Below are positions 57,512-64,000 of a DNA stretch of 64,000 bases, piece after piece. A program made the position numbers and the translations under genes. This DNA is from Acrasis kona (Eukaryota; Heterolobosea; Eutetramitea; Acrasida; Acrasidae). The DNA lies in assembly GCA_026419775.2 (NCBI GenBank), contig JAOPGA020001028.1, forward strand, positions 294-64,293, in the 5' to 3' direction. Positions within the stretch are counted from its first letter, which is position 1; every line of letters begins with the position of its first letter. A model generated the notes under the pieces. It made no database searches, had not been told where the DNA came from, and was given only the letters and a program-made list of their open reading frames with translations.

Positions 57512-58222
57512 TTAAAACAAATTACTCCTACGGTCGTTCTTTCTTCTGCTGAAGTAAACGACATCGAGCAAAAATGTAGCAGCAAACAAGATTGCCTTGT
57601 GATTTGGTGGGCAGTTGGGTGGGAAATTTACACAGAATTTGTCAGCGTCCTAGTACGAGTTGTTATCAATACTTCACGTAAATATTAATCAACTTACCAG
57701 CAAGGCTTTGCCAAGACCAGCCCAAACTTTCTTAATATCCCCTACTCTGGTTTTGCCCTCTCCTTCTCCATACTCAATGTGGAATGTGAAAATATCACAG
57801 CATCCACTATACAATGTATAGAGTACAGTAGTCTCATCTGCATCGAAAACAGTTAATTTTCTGCTACAAAAAGTAATGTTCCTCCTAATAAAACCTAACT
57901 GCTGACCAGTAGTATTATCAAACACTCTAATTTGGTCAAAAATGAACGTGAAGGGTCGCTCGATTCTCAAAAAATTGACTGGGTTTTGAACAGTGGTAAC
58001 TTGCAGCGTGAAAGGGTACTTTCCTTTGAGGAATGTACGCGCAAGGAAGTCAGAGTTTGCTGCTGCAACAACAGGTATATTATTGGTTAGGTGAACATCG
58101 TATTGTTGGTCACTTTTAAAACTTGTAAACAGAGCAAGTGCATCAACTCTCTCCTGAATGCTGGCACTGTCCGCTGTAGCAAAGACCAGGTCAATTACTC
58201 CAGGTTGTGATTGCACTTGCAT
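57512..58222 (-). CDS. Phospholipid scramblase (PLSCR family), two exons, 220 aa
   Basis: Family role: calcium-responsive lipid scrambling or lipid-binding beta-barrel proteins. Exons 58222-57698 and 57649-57512 (intron of 48 bases) give 220 residues. The core shows FLRIERPFTFIFDQIRVFD, GQQLGFIRRNITFCSRKLTVFD, a CCDIFTFHIEYGEG strand, then VGDIKKVWAGLGKALL joined to DADKFCVNFP and the terminal hydrophobic helix KAILFAATFLLDVVYF. These are the successive family motifs of scramblases, including the last helix that inserts in membranes. The N-terminal 75 residues lack the proline-rich segment of animal PLSCRs. It is divergent from the photoreceptor gene. Confidence 0.88.
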
Positions 58223-58836
58223 TGTCCCTTTTTGTTCGCGAAAATGATGTTGAAATTTCTTGATTGAGTTGGCAGTTAGTTGATTGTTGGATGACCAAAT
58301 ATGTAAAATCTTACGGACATCTCTACTGACATCAGTTATTTCTATGAGACAGGAGATTTTTATTATGACTTATGTGCTTAAGCTACTGGATAAGAAATAA
58401 ATATAAAAGCTCTATATTAGTGCCTGCTCATTTCTAATGCATCAAAAATGTTCAACAGCTGCAACGTGCCACTGGTCCAGTTGGTCATAGATCAATTAAC
58501 GATTTTGAGATCATGTTTGAAATCTCTTGACCGTCTAATGTTTGGCACAACAGCCTCAAACTTCAGCTGTATTCACCATGAATTACTTGTGAACCCTAAT
58601 AGAGTTGTGTTTACTTTAGTATAAAATATATATTCGCCTTCTTTAGTTGAGTCTAAGTTCGGATTCACTTTCTTTAGTCAAATGATGGGACTTTAGTTCA
58701 GGTTAAGTTAATTACACTGAATTTGTAGAACCAGTGAAGGACACCGTCCCTCTTTTGAATGTGGATTATTCTCTGGGGAATCAAATAAAAACAAATTCCA
58801 GCAATAAACTCCGCAAACAACAACAAAAACACTATC
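58223..58836. other. Divergent intergenic region of scramblase and RGS-START-BLUF genes
   Basis: About 610 bases, no ORF or RNA supported. As the only space between two divergently read genes it must hold both promoters. I see no recognisable operator or repeat. Confidence 0.45.
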
Positions 58837-60657
58837 ATGTCTGCGTACAATATAGAAGCGATTCTAAAGCACCCTAAAACAAGAGCAAAGTTGAAGGATT
58901 ACACAGATAAGGTGTGTCAGTGCCCGGAGATATTTGCCTTTCTAGATGCAGTTGAAGCACATAGGCTCACGAAAGGAGAGGATCAAACCATGAAGAGTGA
59001 AGCTTATATAATTAACAAGTTTATGGTAAATGGGTCTCCAATGGAAATCAACATAAGCGTTGACATTAAGAACAAAAAGAACATTGATGCAGCCCACGAA
59101 TCTGTTATGAACACATTAAGAAACGAAATTTTCTTTAGATACCAGACTAGTGAGCAATTTAAATCATCAATATCAAAAATGAAATCGTCAATGTTGAATA
59201 AAATAACCAAAGGCGCAACAAACATTGAGTTTGAAATCAACACCACACACACTATTACGTATGTTCGATTACAAATGTAATTAACTAACTTTTCTAGTGA
59301 AGAAGAAGCTCAACTCACTAAAAATTGGTTGCGTTCAGGACTATGGGATGGTCTGACTGAAGGTCAAAATCAATCAACTTTCCGATCCAAACATAAAATT
59401 GGTGTTAATGTTTTAGGATCATCAGGTCCGATAAATTTATGCCCAAGCTACTTGTACAAGTCTGAAGGAGATTTACCATACAACATTGAACAGGTTTTAA
59501 GCATGTTGTCCGACCCTCAGTATAACAACGTTTACGATAACAATTTATATTCATCAACCCCATTGGGACACATTCCTTCGTCTTTTGTTGGTAAATATCC
59601 TGTGAATGTAAACTTGGTTAACTATCCAATGACCTGGCCCATGTCCAACAGGGACTTTGTAGTAGCGACCACAGCTTACAAAGTATCTGATGTTCCTCTG
59701 ATCTACAACATTATCCATAAGTCCATCGAATATAAATCGCAACCTAGAAGAGGTACTGTTCGCGCAACTTTATTTTCTAGTTGGCTATTACAAAAAACTT
59801 CTGAAACAAACACAAAATACTTTGAGGTCACATACAGGAACTTGTTATCAAACAATGATGTCAACTCCAAAATAGCATCATGTTATGAGATTATGAACAA
59901 AAATAAAACAAACCACCTCCACAGCGGCCTCACCTCTGCAATGACGTTATTTGTCAAGACCCACAAGACTCCGCAACAAAACGCATTAAAAGACCTTGTG
60001 ATACAATCAGAGAATAGAGCAATTGCCGTACAAACAAAATCTAACCAATCTGTGTGTGGAGAACAGCAGCTGGAAATACTAAAGTCCATATGGCAGGAAG
60101 AGGTATCAACTACACCAACTGAGGATCAAATCTCAAACCAACCTCTACTCAAGCGCATAACATATGTGAGTCTACATGCCACCTCCATGAGCAGTGCCGA
60201 GATTAAAAGTATTGCAGACATTTCCGTCAGAAACAATGGCTTCAAAGGTATTACTGGAATTCTACTCTGTGCAGGAAAAGTATTTTATCAAGTAATGGAA
60301 GGAACACCCAAAGACATTGAAGAAACATTTAAAAGGATTAAAAGAGATGCAAGGCACACCAAAATAAGAGTAGTCAAAGAAGAGAACAATCTGGTAGAGT
60401 CCGAAAGACAATTCCCAGTCTGGTCCATGCGCACAGTAAACTTGGAAGATCAGAAGGAACATTATTTCGCTCAACATTTGATACAAATGATACAGTTGGT
60501 GGGAGACAGACAGTTGATAAGCTGCAGTGCAAGTCCATCAGAACAGAGTGCGTTAGATGCATTAGCCAACCAAATGAATAGAGATAACAGCAGTGGGGAA
60601 TGTAGCGATGACTGCTCTGACTGGTCAGACTCTCTTGATGAACCATCCGAACACTAA
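58837..60657 (+). CDS. RGS-START-BLUF photoreceptor, two exons, 593 aa
   Basis: Exons 58837-59258 and 59298-60657 (39-base intron GTATGT..CTAG) sum to exactly 594 codons with stop. Residues about 6-113 form an RGS domain: KHPKTRAKLKDYTDKVCQCP, EIFAFLDAVEAHRL and GSPMEINIS, with N72 at the position where RGS proteins contact G-alpha. Residues about 180-345 form a START lipid-binding domain: YNIEQVLSMLSDPQYNNVYD, YPMTWPMSNRDFVV, GTVRATLFSSWLL and KYFEVTYRNLLSNND. Residues about 426-523 are a BLUF domain: KRITYVSLHA, RNNGFKGITGILLCAGKVFY, QVMEGTPKDIEETFKRI and FPVWSMRTV. The flavin-photochemistry residues are all present: Y430, N454, Q472, W516 and M518, aligning with cyanobacterial PixD. BLUF binds FAD and senses blue light; RGS speeds G-alpha GTP hydrolysis. 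Light control of G-protein signalling, modulated by a lipid, is the inference. The tail is acidic and disordered. Confidence 0.9.
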
Positions 60658-60808
60658 TCTTTTGTTGTGAATAAACGTTTCTTTTGCTTTCTATTTCTGT
60701 TTGGTATATATGTATTACAAAATAGATTGTCCAATTATCTATGTTCCGTGTGTATTTATTTTTTGTGCCGAATTTTCGAAACCCGTATACCCAAGGGTAC
60801 ACCTCGCC

Positions 60809-62159
60809 ATGAAAGATGAACATGACTTCGGAGAGCCTTTCTCGTCGCTCAATTTTGGCGGCGATGAGTTTGGCTATCCTATAAATCTGGAGTGTGACGG
60901 ATTTGACTCCGCCTACATCCCCAACAACAATGACCAATCACACCAAATATCCTTGTTCGATGACATCATGTTTGATGTTCATACTCCAACCAATGTTCAG
61001 GAGCAGAATAATATCTTCTCCGACAACCTTATTAATAATATGTTTGGAGTGCAGGAGACACCGGTGAAGGTTGAACAAGAAGCTTCCAACGAATTTTCAA
61101 GTTTTATCCCATCCCCTACAAAAACCTTGCCTACAGAACAACCAGGAGGAATTGTTCTTTCCCAGTCCTTAATTGACCAAATTATGAACAACGATAACAC
61201 CTTGGTACTTGAAATGCTACGTGAAAAGATCAGAACTAGTGCAGTCCAACCTGTGCCCTTCCCACAACAACTTCAACAACAAGAAATCAAGTTTGTCAAG
61301 CCAGAACTTCCCCCAGTTGTCGAAGCTCCTCGTGTCCAAGAACCTTTAGAATTAAAAACTGAGAGCATCCAAGCAGAGAAGCCAGCGCCAAAGAAGGGAA
61401 TCAAGAAGAGAAGGTACGTCAAGAGTGGTTTGTTTAGAAAGGACAAGAGTGGAAACTTCATCTACTCAAGCTCTGACCGTGCAAGAATGAGTCAACCTTC
61501 AGAAGTAGTGACCGACGAACATCAACCACAAACGGAACAACCAGCCTCAAGTGCTGACAGCTCGAGAGTGAAGAGACCTTTAAACGGCTACAACATTTTC
61601 TGCAAGACCCACTTTGATCAGGTCAAGCTTGAGAATCCAACACTTTCCATCAACGAGTTGAGTAAGCTAATGGGAGAGAGATGGAAGTCCATGGACACTG
61701 AGCAGAAGCAAACGTACTACGATAAGGTCCAAGTCGGTCAGACTCGCTACAAGAAGCCTTTGAACTCTTATAATTTGTTCTGCAAAATGAACTTTGAGGC
61801 CTTGAAGAAGGAGTTCCCACAGAAGAGCATTCACGTGCTGTCAAAGGTCATTGCGGAGAGATGGAAGAAGTTGAGCAACAATGAAAAGAAGAAGTACTAT
61901 GAAGAGGTAGATACCTAGTTTCATTTTTCATCTCACACATTCTTAGGCAGAAAGACAAAAGCAAGCATCACAAATTGCACAGTTGCAACAATCACAGCAA
62001 CAGCAACAGCAAGTTGCATGCGAGCAACAACAATTAACTTCTACAGATATCATTGCCAACATGATTACGAACGAAGACCAATCATCAGGTCAATACGATC
62101 ACTTTGATGCATTTTCGGTTGCAGATGGATTTTCGTTCGACATTTACAATCACTTGTAG
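60809..62159 (+). CDS. Two-HMG-box protein with glutamine-rich tail, two exons, 436 aa
   Basis: Exons 60809-61906 and 61947-62159 (40-base intron) give 436 residues. The N-terminal 200 residues are acidic and hydrophobic (FGEPFSSLNFGGDEFGYPI), as in activation domains. A basic patch KKGIKKRRYVK precedes two HMG boxes: KRPLNGYNIFCKTHF..LMGERWKSMDTEQKQTYYD and KKPLNSYNLFCKMNF..VIAERWKKLSNNEKKKYYEE. After the intron there is a Gln-rich stretch (QSQQQQQQVA) and a short acidic end. The ATG at 60809 is preferred to the upstream frame because the upstream codons read like untranslated sequence. A DNA-bending transcription or chromatin factor is likely; the target is unknown. It starts 151 bases after the photoreceptor gene. 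Confidence 0.88.
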
Positions 62160-62709
62160 ATGGTGTACATATTGTACACACAGACAACCTCACCAGGAAT
62201 TCATACCAAGTGAAGATTGATTCGCGGGAGAGAGGTTCACATGAAAAATACTTTTAATGAAATAATTCAACCCAGAGTAGCAGAATAAATCTGTGTTTGG
62301 AAATGTTTTGCAAGTTGGTGAAACATTCTTACTTTTCTTTGATAAATCCTCTCATACCTGTCCACCCATTAAATAAATGTTCTATTTTTAATCTTTTGAT
62401 TCTATTACAATTTTCTTTTATTCTAGATTCTGTACTCCCTCAATTGAGTAAAAGCTTCATCAATTGGTGATTTGTCTGCAACGACTCATATCAAGAGTGT
62501 ATTTTCCTTTGAGATAAACATTTTATCGTTAGATATTCTTTATAATGTCGGCATTGGTTGTTCAAATAAAAATACAATTGAAGATACATAGACCCCATGT
62601 TTCAAGATTATTTTATTTTTACCTTCTTTTTCATATCTGCTCATGAGGACATGTGCGATAGTTTAATTGAACTTGGTTTTGTAGAAAAGAAGGAATAAAT
62701 TATTATACT
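62160..62709. other. Intergenic region between convergent genes
   Basis: About 550 bases, AT-rich, holding the 3' ends of the HMG gene and the GH65 gene (AATAAA-like motifs near 62,285 and 62,375). No gene or RNA recognised. Confidence 0.5.
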
Positions 62710-63999
62710 TTATATGGATACATAAAACTTTTCTCTCTTGATCTTCAAAGCATCACCACCTTTCAACTCGTGTCTAGTTCCATCCAAACCAGTCACGACC
62801 AAATTACCACTTTTTGCAGTAACGGTCACTTGTTGTTCGTTATAACACACGGAGAATCGACTCGTTCTATAATGAACGTTTCTAAAGCAACAACCCTTTG
62901 CATTCATCACGACGACTGGATTAAACACCAATTGATCTCTAGTAATTCTCAATCCTCCATAACCATTCAAGAAGGTTTGTAACATTGCACCAGCAGCAGT
63001 AATAAAGTTTATTGCACCACCTGTAGGTGTCTCCGTCCATACATAATAAGGTTTCTGAGCGTTTTTGAAGCTCCTTAAAAACAAGTCATGACTCTTTTGA
63101 GTATCGCTCTTGCCCTGTACTTCTAACCACCCAATAGCATACATGCCCCACGTCATTGCGGGTCCACCTTCATCAGTGACCGATTCATAATACTCCAAAT
63201 CTTTTCTTCGAGTCGATGCGTCAGGATAAGCATATCCTAATGGATAACCCAACAACACAATATCACCTTGTTTTACTCTCCTACCAATTGCATAGCTTTC
63301 GTATTCCAACGAAATGCCATCCTTCGTAGGTAAGTATAGGTGGTCGATTACTTTGGACCACTCTTCAATTTGTAGGGTGAGATTTGCTTTCAAATCTCTA
63401 CCTAATCTCTTTGTAAAATCAAAACTCATTTTAGCAACAACGTTGGTGTAATAAGAGTTGCTGACCTTATCGGCGTATTCATCTGGACACGTAACGTCCT
63501 TCAAGTCGTATTGGTCGTTATCGCCAGGGCGTTTGGTTGCCCTGGAGACCCAAAAGTCACAAATGCCCTTTGCAACAGTTAACCAATCGGACAAAGTCTT
63601 TTTGGGAATGTTATCAGACCCAACTACATCATAGAATTGTTGAATGGAGTACAATACATCTCCAGTGATGTGTATTTCATATAGACCAGTAGAAGCAGAC
63701 GTAGGACATGTCTCTGCACCCGTGAATGCAGATTCCCAAGGGAACATGATTCCCTTGTAGTTGAGTCCGTAGGACTTTGCTTTATTTTTTGCTTCGTCTA
63801 TTCTTTCTTCTCTGTATTGAATGATGGTTCTTGAGATGGACGGATGGAGCATGAGTAGCGTTGGGTACATCCAGGTCTCTGCGTCCCAGAACACGTGTCC
63901 ATTGTAGGCGTTGCTGGCTAATCCACCTGGAGTGAGAGAGAAACTCCAATCGGAGCGTATGCTCGATAGAATGTAGTATTGACTGCTGTTGAGAACTCT
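62710..63999 (-). CDS. GH65-family glycosidase (PGGHG/trehalase-like), 5' end cut by the window
   Basis: The open frame runs from the window edge to 62710, about 430 residues, so the N-terminal part of the enzyme is outside. Seen are SLTPGGLASNAYNGHVFWDAETWMYPTL with the family FWD signature, GIMFPWESAFTGAETCP, YEIHITGDV and DVTCPDEYADKVSNSYYTN, where the Glu of PDEYA corresponds to the general acid of the family. A C-terminal beta-sandwich region follows. The closest pattern is to protein-glucosylgalactosylhydroxylysine glucosidase (PGGHG/ATHL1) and acid trehalases, which cleave alpha-glucosides. The precise substrate cannot be told. No intron is visible in this part. Confidence 0.88.
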   Translation of the reverse strand, partial: RVLNSSQYYILSSIRSDWSFSLTPGGLASNAYNGHVFWDAETWMYPTLLMLHPSISRTIIQYREERIDEAKNKAKSYGLNYKGIMFPWESAFTGAETCPTSASTGLYEIHITGDVLYSIQQFYDVVGSDNIPKKTLSDWLTVAKGICDFWVSRATKRPGDNDQYDLKDVTCPDEYADKVSNSYYTNVVAKMSFDFTKRLGRDLKANLTLQIEEWSKVIDHLYLPTKDGISLEYESYAIGRRVKQGDIVLLGYPLGYAYPDASTRRKDLEYYESVTDEGGPAMTWGMYAIGWLEVQGKSDTQKSHDLFLRSFKNAQKPYYVWTETPTGGAINFITAAGAMLQTFLNGYGGLRITRDQLVFNPVVVMNAKGCCFRNVHYRTSRFSVCYNEQQVTVTAKSGNLVVTGLDGTRHELKGGDALKIKREKFYVSI

Positions 64000-64000
64000 T

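Overview
This is a gene-dense, AT-rich protist nuclear window. It uses the standard genetic code and spliceosomal introns that are almost all 34-54 bases long (GT..AG, often GTAAGT). Intergenic gaps are sometimes only 11-15 bases. The gene set (axonemal dynein and a CFAP53-like protein, a BLUF photoreceptor, many RGS and GPCR-type signalling proteins, a hybrid histidine kinase, a TET/JBP-like dioxygenase, IPT/TIG surface protein) fits a heterolobosean of the Naegleria/Acrasis type. That assignment is an inference from gene content, not from a search. The two Ns at the very start suggest a contig or scaffold edge.

Layout. 1-12.4 kb is an accessory block. It begins with a cluster of tiny hairpins, then an unknown nuclear-looking ORF, a TET/JBP-like 2OG-Fe(II) dioxygenase, a decayed large DNA-transposon ORF (RNase H-like transposase features plus a Ulp1/C48 protease end), about 1.9 kb of non-coding sequence, and a Crinkler-like AAA ATPase-nuclease-SAM gene. 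12.4-24.9 kb is one single-headed inner-arm dynein heavy chain on the minus strand. 25.3-49.3 kb is a run of ordinary genes: IPT membrane protein, STE24 protease, a one-domain cation channel, TCF25, METTL16, a GNAT, a WGR coiled-coil protein, a CFAP53-like protein, enolase, a CNNM/Mam3 transporter, a GPCR-RGS fusion, GET4, two small proteins and an LRR/Sfi1-like protein. 49.3-51.3 kb is sparse, with a duplicated 67-base unit and a small three-exon gene that ORF calling misses. 51.3-57.1 kb is a 1893-residue kinase-AAA-GAF-histidine kinase-receiver protein. 57.1-64 kb holds a tRNA-Met, a phospholipid scramblase, an RGS-START-BLUF photoreceptor, a two-HMG-box protein and the end of a GH65 glycosidase.

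The most exciting element is the gene at 58837-60657. Splicing one 39-base intron joins an RGS domain, a START lipid-binding domain and a BLUF blue-light domain that keeps all the photochemically important residues. It reads as a natural light-controlled regulator of heterotrimeric G-protein signalling. The same window also encodes a GPCR with a C-terminal RGS-like domain and a large sensor kinase, so several signal-transduction genes lie within 18 kb, although nothing in the sequence proves they act together.

Two strongly conserved genes (dynein, enolase) contain isolated extra single bases that break otherwise perfect family matches. These look like assembly indels, but they could be real and are flagged. 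Exon structures given here were derived by reading frames and splice sites by eye. Most were checked by confirming that the summed exon length is a multiple of three and that the joined protein matches its family.
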